This document shows positions 42,029 through 51,371 of a stretch of 64,000 nt of DNA, one piece after another. Origin of the DNA: Kitasatospora sp. NBC_00240 (GTDB lineage: Bacteria > Actinomycetota > Actinomycetes > Streptomycetales > Streptomycetaceae); contig NZ_JAPEMU010000001.1 of NCBI RefSeq assembly GCF_026342405.1, positions 1,364,001 to 1,428,000 on the forward strand, given 5' to 3'. Each line of letters opens with the position of its first letter. Within the stretch, counting starts at the first letter, position 1. Under the pieces are notes generated by a model. The model ran no database searches. It was given only the letters and a program-made list of their open reading frames with translations, and had not been told where the DNA came from. The translations under genes were made by a program, and so were the position numbers.

Positions 42029-42358
42029 ATGACCCCGTTCTACTTCCAGGTCAGCGTCCCCACCAGGAACCTCGGCCGACCCGAGCAACGTGGCCTGCAC
42101 GTCTTCACCGGACCGGCCGAGACCGGGGCGGACGCCGTCCGGATCGCCCGCCGGACCTGCGACGCGGCGCTCGCCGCCCAGGCGGCGGGGGTGGCGATCC
42201 CCCGCAGACGGCCGGACGGCTGGGGAGCCCGCGGAGTACGCCCCGGCTGGGCGTTCGACTGGGCGGACGCCACGGTGGCGTCCTGGGAGTGCGACAGCTT
42301 CCTCGCCGCGTACGACGTGCGGGACCGCCTCCACCCGGACCAGGCGATCGCCCGCTGA
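42029..42358 (+). CDS. Hypothetical 109-residue protein
   Basis: I do not recognise a family. The protein is soluble, with FYFQVSVPTRNLG at the N-terminus and a Trp-rich centre (RPDGWGARGVRPGWAFDWAD) then ATVASWECDSFLAAYDVRDR. A good ribosome-binding site and normal codon usage support it as a real gene. The following 127 bases are made of CCGGGCG-type direct repeats (42395-42445). Confidence 0.6.
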   Translation: MTPFYFQVSVPTRNLGRPEQRGLHVFTGPAETGADAVRIARRTCDAALAAQAAGVAIPRRRPDGWGARGVRPGWAFDWADATVASWECDSFLAAYDVRDRLHPDQAIAR

Positions 42359-42485
42359 CCGGGCCGGGGCACAGCCCCGCCGAGCCACCTGGCGTACCGG
42401 ACCGGCCGGGCGTACCGGGCGTTCCGGGCGGACCGGCCCGACCGGGCGGGCTCCTGCGGGGACGGGCGACTCCGCCCCCTCGCCG

Positions 42486-45251
42486 CTACGTGTGACGGGC
42501 CAGGTCGTGGCGGGAGAACGCACCCGTCTTCCGCATGGCACGGGCCACGTGCTGTTCCACGGTCCGGGAGGAGAGGTGCAGGGTCGCCGCGATCTCCCGG
42601 TTCGTCAGCCCGCTCGCCGCGAGCTGCGCCACTTCGCTCTCCCGGGGCGACAGCTCGTCCGCGTGCGAGGGCCGGCCCGGTGGACGGCCCTTCCTGGCCG
42701 GCTGCTGCGTACGCAGCAGGGCTCGGACCCGGGCAGCGTCCCAGGTCGCGCCGAGGTCGCCGAACTGCTGCGTGCAGGAGTCCAGTGCGGCGACCAGCTG
42801 CGCCGTCGCGTCGGCCGCCCCGTCGCCGGGACCCTCCGCCTCCGGTGCGCCGGGTGACCGCCCGGACGGGGTGCCAGGGGGCGCTGCCTCCCCGTCTGCG
42901 CCGCCCGGACCAGGCGACCGTACCGCCAGCAGGCAGCGCGCCGCTCCCTCCGCGGTCAGGGCACGGGCGTACGGCCGGCGGAGCGTCCCGTAGGCCGCCT
43001 CGGCCTGCGCGTACAGGTCCGCGGCCTGCTGCTGCTCGCCCTCCACCTCCGCCAGCACGGCCCGGCTCCAGCTGAGCGAGGCCCGGGCGGCGGGCGCTTC
43101 GCGCTCCTCGACGCCTTGGGCGAAGTCCCGCACCATGGCCCGCGCCGCAGGCAGGTCGCCCGCGCGGGCGGTCGCCTCCACGGCCCACGGGGCGAGCTCG
43201 GCGGCCCACACCCACACCCCCTTGCCGACCACGCCCGACCACGCCCTGCGGGCCTGCTCGGCGGCGCCGGCCGGATCCTGTCGCGCCAGTGCCAGGCGCA
43301 CCAGGGCGCCCGACGCGGTCGCGGCCAGCGCCGTGGGCATGTTCTCCGGCGTGATCGCCCCCTGCCCGGACAGCCAGGAGAGCGCTGCCCCCCAGTCGCC
43401 CTCGGCGAAGGCCAGCAGGCCCCGCACCACGCGGGCGTCGGAGGCGATGAACGGCATGTCGGCGGTGGTCGCGACGAACCTCTCGCACCGCTCGGCGAGG
43501 CCGGCCCACCGGCCCGTCCACCACTCCAGCAGCAGGCGCGTCCCCAGCGCGGTGTGCTCGGTGTACGGGGCGCCGCTGGCGGCGGAGAGGTCGAGGCCCT
43601 CGGTCAGCAGGGCCTCGGCCCGCTGGTAGCAGCCGAGCCAGACCGCGGCGTCGGCGGCGTTGCACAGGCCGCGCGCGGCGTGCCGGCGGCAGACCGGGTC
43701 CGGGCTGCCGGTGGGCAGCGCCGCCACCAGCTCCCAGGCCTCCCGGTCGCCGCAGCTCATGGCCAGCGAGGCGCGGGCGACGGCGGCCGTGGCGAGCGTG
43801 GCCTCGTCCCCGCTCGCGGCGGTGGCCGCCAGGGCCTTGCGCAGCCACTTCCGGTGGACGTCGATCGCCGAGCCCGGCCAGTAGGGCATGGCCAGCGCGG
43901 ACATCGCCCGGGCCGCGAGGTCGGGCCGGACGTCGCGGAGTTCGGCGGCGGCCGTTTCCAGCTCCTGCCACCCGGCGGCGAACCTGCCGACCTGATTGCA
44001 CAGCATGAGTCCCAGATCGAGCCGCAGTTCACCGCGGACGGTCGCAGGCAGGGTCGGGTCGCGCACGATCTGCGTCAGCACCTCGACGGTCTGGTCCGAC
44101 CGCAGGGCGACCACGGCGCTGCGGGCCAGCAGCGGTGCCAGCCGGGCGCGGGTCTGCGGCGGGACGAGGGAGGAGGCGAGGGCCTGCTCCAGCAGCCCGA
44201 TCGCGTGCTGGTGGCGGCCCGCCTCCGCGGCGGCCCGGGCCGCCCTCTCCACCGCCCGCAGCCAGCCCCGGACCTGGCCGGCGGCCCTGCGGTGCCGGGC
44301 CACGGCGGTCCACGGCACCGGCTGCCGGCGGGTCAACACGTCCGCCGCCCGCTCGTGCAGCTCCTGGCGGAGCGGCCCGGGCACGGCTCCGTGCACGGCG
44401 GACGCGGCGAGCGGGGCGGGAAACCCGTAGGAGCCTTCGTCCAGCTCCGCCAGCGCCGCCCCGGTCAAGGCCGCCAGCAGAGCGCTCCCGCCCCGCGCCG
44501 GTCCGAGCCCCGAGACGCCGATCAGTTCGTCCCGGCCCGCGGGCTCACCCAGCACGGCGGCCGCCCAGATGATCGGCCGGTCGGCCGCGGGCAGGGCGGA
44601 CATCCGGCCCAGGACCAGCTCGGCCAGTCGGACCGGCACCCCGGCCGCGTCCACGTCGCCGGCCGTGCACTCCTCCGCCGGCCGCCCGCGCACCACCGCC
44701 AGCAGGTCGACGACCACCTGCGGCACTCCGCCGGAACGCTCCAGCAGCCGGCCGACCACCTCGGCCGTACAACGGTCACCCAGCGTCTCCGTCGCGGCCC
44801 GACGCACGCGCTCCTCGTCCCAGGCCGTCAGCCGGTTCCGCAGCACCGTCAACCCGGACGGATACCTCGGCGTCGGCGTGCCGAGCGGCAGCCCGGGGGT
44901 GCGCAGCTCCTCGGGGCGGTAGGTGACCACGGCCGCCAGACCGGGCCAGGACGCCTCCAGCACGCGGCGCAGCCGCTCCCGTTCGTCCTCGTCGGCCCGG
45001 TGCACGTCATCCACCAGCAGCAGGACCGGACCCTCCCGCGGCCCTTCCTGCGGTTGGCCGCCGGGGACGCCGCACCGCCATTCCAGCCGGGTCGCGGCCG
45101 CCGCCCCCGGCAGGGCGCCCAGTTCGCGGAGAAGGTGACTCTTGCCCGCACCGGCGGTGCCCTCCACCCACACCAGAACGGGCTCGCCGCCGTCGGCGGC
45201 GAGGGCGCGCCGCAGCACCGGCTCCCAGCCGAATCCGTGCGCCGCCGTCAT
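42486..45251 (-). CDS. Large ATP-binding LuxR-family (LAL) regulator, third copy
   Basis: A 921-residue LAL regulator, distantly related to the tandem pair at 15766-21645. Walker A is GTAGAGKS in VLVWVEGTAGAGKSHLLREL, Walker B VLLLVDDVHRADED, then a TPR-like middle and a C-terminal LuxR HTH (LSPRESEVAQLAASGLTNRE, LHLSSRTVEQHVARAMRKTG). The first 20 residues are shorter than in the pair and the FVGRE motif before Walker A is missing, so this is a separate lineage. An unusual Gly/Pro/Ser-rich insert (GPGGADGEAAPPGTPSG) precedes the HTH. Start ATG 45251 opens the ATPase domain. Confidence 0.9.
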   Translation of the reverse strand: MTAAHGFGWEPVLRRALAADGGEPVLVWVEGTAGAGKSHLLRELGALPGAAAATRLEWRCGVPGGQPQEGPREGPVLLLVDDVHRADEDERERLRRVLEASWPGLAAVVTYRPEELRTPGLPLGTPTPRYPSGLTVLRNRLTAWDEERVRRAATETLGDRCTAEVVGRLLERSGGVPQVVVDLLAVVRGRPAEECTAGDVDAAGVPVRLAELVLGRMSALPAADRPIIWAAAVLGEPAGRDELIGVSGLGPARGGSALLAALTGAALAELDEGSYGFPAPLAASAVHGAVPGPLRQELHERAADVLTRRQPVPWTAVARHRRAAGQVRGWLRAVERAARAAAEAGRHQHAIGLLEQALASSLVPPQTRARLAPLLARSAVVALRSDQTVEVLTQIVRDPTLPATVRGELRLDLGLMLCNQVGRFAAGWQELETAAAELRDVRPDLAARAMSALAMPYWPGSAIDVHRKWLRKALAATAASGDEATLATAAVARASLAMSCGDREAWELVAALPTGSPDPVCRRHAARGLCNAADAAVWLGCYQRAEALLTEGLDLSAASGAPYTEHTALGTRLLLEWWTGRWAGLAERCERFVATTADMPFIASDARVVRGLLAFAEGDWGAALSWLSGQGAITPENMPTALAATASGALVRLALARQDPAGAAEQARRAWSGVVGKGVWVWAAELAPWAVEATARAGDLPAARAMVRDFAQGVEEREAPAARASLSWSRAVLAEVEGEQQQAADLYAQAEAAYGTLRRPYARALTAEGAARCLLAVRSPGPGGADGEAAPPGTPSGRSPGAPEAEGPGDGAADATAQLVAALDSCTQQFGDLGATWDAARVRALLRTQQPARKGRPPGRPSHADELSPRESEVAQLAASGLTNREIAATLHLSSRTVEQHVARAMRKTGAFSRHDLARHT

Positions 45252-46094
45252 GCCACCGCCCTCGCTCCCGGTCTCCGGTCCTCCGCCGCGCACACCGTCC
45301 GCGCCTTCGGAGGGCTTCCTGGCAGGCAGCAGGTTCCTTCCGACGTACGGCCTACCGAACCACCCAGTATCGCCACAGGTTCCCCGCCGCCGGTAGGCGT
45401 CGGTACGCCCGCGGCAGCGCGCGGATCCCGCCGGGATGCGTTTCCTCCGGTCGTGACGGAGAATGCCGACTTCCGGCTTCCGCCGTCCGCACGGCTGTGG
45501 TCCGCCGTCCGCACGGCTGCCACGCGTGGCACCGGGGCCACCGGCCGGGTCCGGTCGGTCGCGGAACACCGGTTCCGGCGAACCCGCTCCCCCTCCTGCT
45601 CGAGGTCGGGGGCCGCGGGGTGCCCGGGCATGCGGAGGAGCCTCCGTGTCGCGCGTGCCGCTTGAGCAGCTGCGAACGGCTGCCGAAACGCAGTGTGCCT
45701 GCCGGTCGGCCGGGTGGGCCGGAAGTCGGTGGCGCAGCTCGGTCCGCATGCCCGTGCACGATGTCGGCCGACCGCGGCGGCGGTCAGGGATCCCCTGGTT
45801 GCTCCTGCACGTCCGGTCGGCCGACAGCCGGAATCTACGGTGCCGGAGCCGGCCTGGACCATCCGTAGGGGCGGAGACCCGGATACGCCATTAATCCACC
45901 TCCCGGAGAACTGCTGACCTGCGTACAGACGCGGTGGCGCCGGGGAGCCGGACCGCCCGCGCAACGGCGCCGGCGTGTCCGCCCTCCCTCTGCGCCGTAG
46001 GCCGGCTCTCACCTCCACGGGCCCGGCCGGGCCATCCCCCTCAGGTTCGACCCCCTGGTCCGGCTCTCGATCCGGGCCGTCCCCGGACGCCCGG
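45252..46094. other. 843-bp region without a convincing gene
   Basis: No gene with a start, ribosome-binding site and recognisable product. It contains an 18-base direct repeat CCGCCGTCCGCACGGCTG at 45480-45497 and 45502-45519. An AT-richer spot (CGCCATTAATCCACC) is near 45890. Confidence 0.5.
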
Positions 46095-47471
46095 TCAGGG
46101 TGCTTCCGGCAGCCGTCGGAAGAGCCGGCCTGCCAGGTCGACGCCCACGATCGCGCCGTCGTCGTCGCGGGTGAAGTACCCGCGCTGCCCGGCCAGACCG
46201 CCCTCGATGATGATGTACTCGTCGCCGTCGCCCGGCAGGAAGCCCATGGCGGCCGGCGCGTAGTCCGGGGGCATGTCGGCGTCCGAGGCCGCGCGGATCG
46301 CCGGCTTGATCCCGACCGCGAGGGTGAGCCGGGCCCCGTCGGTGGCGATGTCGAGGTTCATGGCGTCGATCTCGTAGCGGCCGGCGGCCTCCCGCGCCCG
46401 CTCCTCGGCGTACGGGACGGGCTCCGGGGCCCGCTCGACCACCCCGAGGTGGTGTTCCAGGGCCCACCGCACGAGGGACTGGTTGAAGGAGTAGCCGTCC
46501 GGGCCGGCGTTGGCCAGCGAGACGACCGCGAAGTCGTGCTCGGGGACGATGAGCAGCTCGGCGAACTGGCCGTTGCCCGAGCCGCCGTGCCCGATCGTCC
46601 GGACGCCGTCCACGTCGCGCAGGAACCAGCAGATGCCGAAGGCGTCGCCGAGCGTGCTGGCGCGCAGCTCGACCGTGGCGTCCTTCATCCGGTGCAGCGC
46701 CTCGGCGGGCAGCACGGCGCCGCCGTCACCGAGGTGGAACCGGGCCCAGCGCAGCAGGTCGCTCGCCGAGGAGACGGCGCCCCCGCCGGGGTTGTCGCCG
46801 CGCGCGCCCTCCCTGAAGGCCTTCCACGGCCGGGCGGCCCGCAGGTCCCCGTCCTCGCCACGGTTGTACCCGACGGCGAACTTGCGGATCATCACCTCGT
46901 CCAGCCCGAAGACGGTGTCCGACAGCCCCACGGGCTCCAGCACCAGTGCGGCCATGGCCTGCTCGAAGGGCAGGCCCGTGACCTTCTCGACGATCCGGCC
47001 GGCCAGGTTGAACCCGGCCTGGCTGTACGAGGCGCGGGCACCGGGGGGCGCGATCATCGCCAGCCCGTCCAGCTTCGCCACGAAGGCGGCCAGCGAGCCG
47101 TCCCCCTGGTCGGTGTCGATGAGGTTCCAGTCGAGGCCCGCGGTGTGGTTGAGCAGGTTCAGCACGGTGACCTGCTCGGCTGCCTGCTCGTCGGCGAGCC
47201 GGAGCTCGGGAACGTAGCGACGGACCGGGGCGTCGAGGTCCACCCTTCCGTCCGCGACCAGACGCATCAGCGCGGTCGCGGTGAAGGTCTTGGTCACCGA
47301 TGCCACCGGGAACAAGGTTTTCTCGTCGACCGGCAGCGGGTGGCCGAGGCTGGTCACCCCGTGCGAGGCGTAGATCTCCCGGCCACCCGTCAGCACCCCG
47401 ACGGCGACGCCGGGGATGCCGAACCTCTCGGCCTGCGCCGCGACGAACTCGGCCAGCCTCTGCTGTGACAT
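46095..47471 (-). CDS. Serine hydrolase of the beta-lactamase / penicillin-binding (class C) family
   Basis: A 458-residue protein with the SxxK motif SVTK (in FPVASVTKTFTATAL), the second motif YSQAGFN (YxN region), and a third motif HGG in TIGHGGSGNGQFAELLIVP. The C-terminal 110 residues (from about 345) form the lipocalin-like extra domain of the EstB/ampC-like esterases. No signal peptide, so probably cytoplasmic. Substrate could be an ester or a beta-lactam-like amide. It is divergent from a TetR gene with operators between them, so expression is likely ligand-induced. GGAGGGG precedes the ATG. Confidence 0.87.
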   Translation of the reverse strand: MSQQRLAEFVAAQAERFGIPGVAVGVLTGGREIYASHGVTSLGHPLPVDEKTLFPVASVTKTFTATALMRLVADGRVDLDAPVRRYVPELRLADEQAAEQVTVLNLLNHTAGLDWNLIDTDQGDGSLAAFVAKLDGLAMIAPPGARASYSQAGFNLAGRIVEKVTGLPFEQAMAALVLEPVGLSDTVFGLDEVMIRKFAVGYNRGEDGDLRAARPWKAFREGARGDNPGGGAVSSASDLLRWARFHLGDGGAVLPAEALHRMKDATVELRASTLGDAFGICWFLRDVDGVRTIGHGGSGNGQFAELLIVPEHDFAVVSLANAGPDGYSFNQSLVRWALEHHLGVVERAPEPVPYAEERAREAAGRYEIDAMNLDIATDGARLTLAVGIKPAIRAASDADMPPDYAPAAMGFLPGDGDEYIIIEGGLAGQRGYFTRDDDGAIVGVDLAGRLFRRLPEAP

Positions 47472-47491
47472 CGGGATCCCCTCCGTTGACT

Positions 47492-47562
47492 TGAACTAAG
47501 TACAGGACAGAGCGTAGGGCGCCGGTTGAACAAAGTACAAGTACCTGGATGAACTTAGTTCA
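47492..47562. promoter_or_regulatory. Three TetR operator half-palindromes in the divergent gap
   Basis: TGAACTAAGTACA (47492-47504), TGAACAAAGTACA (47527-47539) and the perfect palindrome TGAACTTAGTTCA (47550-47562). On the minus strand TTGTAC, 18 bases, TACGCT is a plausible promoter for the serine hydrolase overlapped by the second and first sites. The third site is 15 bases before the TetR start. Confidence 0.8.
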
Positions 47563-47577
47563 AGTAGGCTGCCCGGC

Positions 47578-48264
47578 ATGCCGCGAGAGACCCTGACCGC
47601 AGACCGGATCATCCGAGCCGCCATCGAACTCCTGGACGAGGAGGGACTTGACGGCCTCAACATGCGCAGCCTCGGCGCCCGCCTCGGCTCGGCGGCCACC
47701 GCGATCTACTGGCACGTCAAGACCAAGGACGACCTGGTCAGGCTGGCCGGGGACGCGATCTGGCAGGAGGTGGAGATCTCCGATCTCGAGGCCACCGACT
47801 GGCGCACGGCCGCCACCGCCCAGGCCACCGGCATCCACGCCATGCTGACCCGGCACCCCTGGCTCGGGCAGGCCTTCGGCAGCCACCTGCTCTACGGCCC
47901 CGGCAAGGCCCGCCACGACGACCACAGCCTCGCCGTCTACGAGACCGCCGGCTTCGCCCCCGCCGACGCGGACCGGGCCGCCACCACGGTGCTCGTCTTC
48001 GTGCTCGGCAGCGCCCTCGCACCGGCCGCCCAGGTCTCACTGACCCGACGGCTGGGCCGCAGCGGGGACGCCGAACGACAACTGGCCGACACCGTGGCCC
48101 GCAGCATCGAGATCGCCCGCGAGTTCCCCCGGCTGCGCGAACGCCTCGGCACGGACGCCGCCGTCGACTACGCCGCGACACCCGGGAACAGTTTCGAATT
48201 CGGCCTCCAGGCGATCCTCGACGGCTTCGAGGCCCGGTTGGCCGCGGTGCACCCGGCCGGCTGA
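47578..48264 (+). CDS. TetR-family regulator
   Basis: A 228-residue repressor. The N-terminal HTH reads TADRIIRAAIELLDEEGLDG, LNMRSLGARLGSAATAIYWH, VKTKDDLVRL; the C-terminal part (from about residue 70) is of the TetR_C type with HPWLGQAFGSH and VFVLGSALAPAAQVSL. It probably represses itself and the divergent serine hydrolase through the three TGAAC-type sites in the gap. The ATG at 47578 lies only eight bases beyond a TAGGCT, so transcription may be leaderless. Confidence 0.9.
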   Translation: MPRETLTADRIIRAAIELLDEEGLDGLNMRSLGARLGSAATAIYWHVKTKDDLVRLAGDAIWQEVEISDLEATDWRTAATAQATGIHAMLTRHPWLGQAFGSHLLYGPGKARHDDHSLAVYETAGFAPADADRAATTVLVFVLGSALAPAAQVSLTRRLGRSGDAERQLADTVARSIEIAREFPRLRERLGTDAAVDYAATPGNSFEFGLQAILDGFEARLAAVHPAG

Positions 48265-48411
48265 ACCCGGCCGCGGTGGCGACGGACGACGGTGATCCGC
48301 CGGCGGCGGTCGGCTCCGGTTCGCGGCCGGCGTCCTCACACAGGAGGCCCCTCCTCCGTGCCTCGCTTGCGGCAGGATCACCAGCTGGTGGTTCCCGCCT
48401 CGTCCTGTTGC

Positions 48412-48807
48412 TCAGGCGTTGAGGATGTGTCCGGTCGTCGAGTCCACGTGGGCGGGGATCTCCTCGTGGCGGTCGCCCACGGTCGGCGTCCCGGTCGGCT
48501 CGAACATGAGGATCGCGGCACCGGACGGCGCGGCCGGCTTGTGCTCCGTACCTGCGGGAACGGTGAAGACCGCCCCCTGCGACAGCAGGACCGTGCGCTC
48601 ACCCTCAGACTCGCGCAGGGAGATGTGCAGTTCCCCCTCGAGCACCAGGAAGAACTCGTCGGTGTCGTCGTGGGTGTGCCAGACGTGTTCGCCCTCGACT
48701 TTGGCGACCCGGACGTCGTAGTCGTTGACGCGCGTGACGATGCGCGGACTCCACAGCGCGTCGAAGGAGGCCAGGGCCTGGGGAAGGGAGATCGGCTGGT
48801 TGCTCAT
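48412..48807 (-). CDS. Cupin-domain protein
   Basis: A 131-residue single cupin: motif 1 HVWHTHDDTDEFFLVLEGEL (His, His, Glu metal ligands and the following Gly) and motif 2 GAVFTVPAGTEHKP with its His. It is divergent from the GlxA-type AraC regulator gene, 52 bases apart, so is probably its target. Small cupins of this kind are mannose-6-phosphate-isomerase-like or ligand-binding; substrate unknown. Confidence 0.87.
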   Translation of the reverse strand: MSNQPISLPQALASFDALWSPRIVTRVNDYDVRVAKVEGEHVWHTHDDTDEFFLVLEGELHISLRESEGERTVLLSQGAVFTVPAGTEHKPAAPSGAAILMFEPTGTPTVGDRHEEIPAHVDSTTGHILNA

Positions 48808-48859
48808 GGCCTCATCCTCGGCTGTCTCGCACCGGCAGGGTGAGTGCTAGGAATTGCAT

Positions 48860-49852
48860 ATGGCGAAAGAATCCTCGCACCAGGCTCGAGCGGCGGGCGC
48901 ACACCGGGTGGTCGTGATCGTGGACGAGAACTCGAACCCGTTCGAGCTCGGCTGCGCCACCGAGATCTTCGGTCTGCGCAGGCCGGAGATCGGCCGCGAG
49001 CTCTACGACTTCCGGCTCTGCTCCCCCGATCCCTCCATCGTGATGCGAGACGGATTCTTCACCCTCACCGGGGTCGCAGGCTTGGAGGCGGTCGATGCGG
49101 CAGACACCTTGATCGTCCCCAATCGCCCCGATGTCGAGGTTCCACGCCGGCCCGCCGTGTTGGACGCCGTCCGACGGGCGCACGCGGGCGGCGCTCGCCT
49201 GATCGGGTTCTGCAGTGGCGCCTTCACCCTGGCCGAGGCCGGCGTCCTCGACGGGCGCCGGGCCACGGCCCACTGGCAGTGGGCGGACTCCTTCCGCTCC
49301 CGGTTCCCCGCCGTCCACCTCGAATCGGACGTGCTGTTCGTGGACGACGGTGACATCCTCACCGCCGCGGGAAGCGCGGCCGCACTCGACCTCGGGCTGC
49401 ATGTGGTCCGTCGCGACCACGGCGCCGAGGTCGCCAACGCCGTCAGCCGGAGACTGGTCTTCGCGGCGCACCGCGACGGCGGGCAGAGGCAGTTCGTCGA
49501 GCGTCCCATGCCCGACCTCCCCGACGAGTCCCTGGCACCGGTCCTGGCCTGGGCGCAGGAACGGCTCGACTCGCCGCTCACGATCGCGGACCTCGCCGCG
49601 CGGGCGGCGGTCAGTCCGGCGACTCTGCACCGCCGCTTCCGGACGCAGCTGGGAACGACCCCGCTGATGTGGCTCACGGGGGAACGGCTCACCCTGGCCT
49701 GCCGACTGATCGAGCGAGGCGAGTCACGCTTCGAGGTGGTCGCCCGGCTGAGCGGGCTGGGCACCGCAACCAATCTGCGCGCGCTGATGCGTCGCGAGAC
49801 GGGCATCACCCCGACGGCGTACAAGCGACGGTTCGGGCCCGAGGCAACCTGA
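48860..49852 (+). CDS. GlxA-type AraC-family regulator with DJ-1/PfpI domain
   Basis: A 330-residue protein: the N-terminal amidase-like domain (RVVVIVDENSNPFELGCATE, TLIVPNRPDVE, GARLIGFCSGAFTLAEAG with the nucleophile-elbow Cys, ATAHWQWADSFRSRFP) and a C-terminal double HTH (LTIADLAARAAVSPATLHRR, LGTTPLMWLTGERLTLACRL, GITPTAYKRRF). DJ-1-like cysteines in GlxA proteins usually sense ligands rather than catalyse. ATG 48860 is favoured; the TTG two codons earlier is possible. Divergent cupin gene is the likely target. Confidence 0.9.
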   Translation: MAKESSHQARAAGAHRVVVIVDENSNPFELGCATEIFGLRRPEIGRELYDFRLCSPDPSIVMRDGFFTLTGVAGLEAVDAADTLIVPNRPDVEVPRRPAVLDAVRRAHAGGARLIGFCSGAFTLAEAGVLDGRRATAHWQWADSFRSRFPAVHLESDVLFVDDGDILTAAGSAAALDLGLHVVRRDHGAEVANAVSRRLVFAAHRDGGQRQFVERPMPDLPDESLAPVLAWAQERLDSPLTIADLAARAAVSPATLHRRFRTQLGTTPLMWLTGERLTLACRLIERGESRFEVVARLSGLGTATNLRALMRRETGITPTAYKRRFGPEAT

Positions 49853-50365
49853 CGACAACCATGCCGTCGGACCAGGGAAGACGGCAGGATTCCCGAGCCC
49901 GGGCCACCTGCGCAGGCCCGGCCCCGGTCGTCGAGGCTCCAGCGCCCGCTCAGCCACGCCGAGCAGGCGGCCGGCGAAGAGCGGTTTTGGGCGAGGGCGG
50001 TGCTGGACAGCATGAGCCCATGACGTGACGGCACTTGTGGTCACCGGAGGCGCGTGGGCTGCTGACCGGCCGGAGCGGCCCCTCCGCAGGTCGCATCGGG
50101 TGGGCCGATCCAGTCCGTACAAGGCAGCTGTCGACGGTTCAGGCCGGATTGCTCAGGCCGGCGTCCATGCCGTCACCGTCCGACCGTCCGACTCCAGGAT
50201 CCGTCGGGGAGCCGCAGGCCGCCACGGCACCCCCGCCGGGCCGTCCACGCCCCGGTGGACGGGCTACGCGCTGCCCGGGAGCGGGCCCCGGCTTAGCCTG
50301 GATCCACGGCCGCGACCGGGGCGGCCGGCAGCACCGCACCGTCCCCGGGATCCGGAGGAGCCGCG
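49853..50365. other. Intergenic region without a gene
   Basis: No supported coding sequence, terminator or promoter could be identified with confidence. CCGGAGGAG at about 50353 is the ribosome-binding site of the universal stress gene. Confidence 0.45.
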
Positions 50366-51223
50366 ATGAATGACCCCGTGGTCGTAGGCGTGGACGCGTC
50401 GGAATCGAGCCGGCACGCGCTCGACTGGGCCGCCGACGAGGCCTGGCTGCGGTCCCGGCCCCTGCACGTGATGCACGCCTGGTTCGGCGAGACCTCGCGG
50501 GTGCCGGCCGGGCAGGAGCTGCGGGTCGCCCAGCAGGACGGCGAACGGCTGCTCGTCTCGGCGCGCGAGCAGGCCCTCGGGCGTCGTCCCGGCCTGAGCG
50601 TGACGACCGAGCTGGTCGACGACCACGCCCGCGAGGCCCTCGCGGCGGCCTCGAAGCGGGCCGCACTCCTGGCGGTCGGCGCCCGGGGGTCCGGCGGTTT
50701 CGCCCGGCTCCTGCTGGGCTCCACCACGCTGCACGCGACCGCCTACGCCACCTGCCCGGTGGTCGTGGTCCACCCGCCGGCACAAGGCCCCGGCAAGGGC
50801 GGGGTGGTGGTGGGGATCCAGGGCAACGGCCACGACGACCCGGCGCTGACCTTCGCGTTCGAGGCGGCGCAGCGGCGCGACCTCCCGTTGCTGGCCCTGC
50901 ACACCTGGACCTACCCCCTGGTCAGCGGCCCGGGCCACGAGCTGCCCCTGGTGTACGAGGAGGGGCACATCGAGGCGGACCACGACCGCCTGCTGGCCGA
51001 GGTGCTGGCCGACTGGCGCGAGCGCTTCCCCGACACCGTGGTCAGCACCACCTCGCTGCGGGCCACCCCGGCCAAGGAGCTGGTGTCGGCGTCGCGGGAG
51101 CACCAGCTGGTCGTGGTGGGGCGCCGGGGCGAGCCGCGTGGCCCGCTGGGCCGCCTCGGGTCCACCAGCCAGGCCGTCGTCCAGCACGCCGAGTGCCCGG
51201 TGGCCGTGGTGCCGGCCGACTGA
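50366..51223 (+). CDS. Universal stress protein, tandem UspA domains
   Basis: A 285-residue protein of two UspA domains. Domain 1 (VVVGVDASESSRHALDWAAD) has the ATP-loop GARGSGGFARLLLGSTT; domain 2 (GVVVGIQGNGHDDPALTFAF) has GRRGEPRGPLGRLGSTS. Both keep the G-x2-G-x9-G-S/T pattern, so ATP binding is expected at least in domain 1. Tandem Usps of actinobacteria are induced in stationary phase or hypoxia. Confidence 0.92.
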   Translation: MNDPVVVGVDASESSRHALDWAADEAWLRSRPLHVMHAWFGETSRVPAGQELRVAQQDGERLLVSAREQALGRRPGLSVTTELVDDHAREALAAASKRAALLAVGARGSGGFARLLLGSTTLHATAYATCPVVVVHPPAQGPGKGGVVVGIQGNGHDDPALTFAFEAAQRRDLPLLALHTWTYPLVSGPGHELPLVYEEGHIEADHDRLLAEVLADWRERFPDTVVSTTSLRATPAKELVSASREHQLVVVGRRGEPRGPLGRLGSTSQAVVQHAECPVAVVPAD

Positions 51224-51371
51224 AGCGGCGGGGTCCGGTCGCCCCGTCACACCGGGCGCGCCACGGGCGGAAGCCGAATGCCACGCCGACGGCCCGACCG
51301 GTGGCGTCGGGAACCCCGCCGGTACGCCGGATCAGGTCGTCCGGAACCTCATCCGGCGGTACAGCGCCGGA

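Noticed and set aside
42395..42445. CCGGGCG-type repeats as an origin or iteron
   Set aside because: Short, irregular and without DnaA boxes or a replication gene; probably GC-rich low-complexity DNA.
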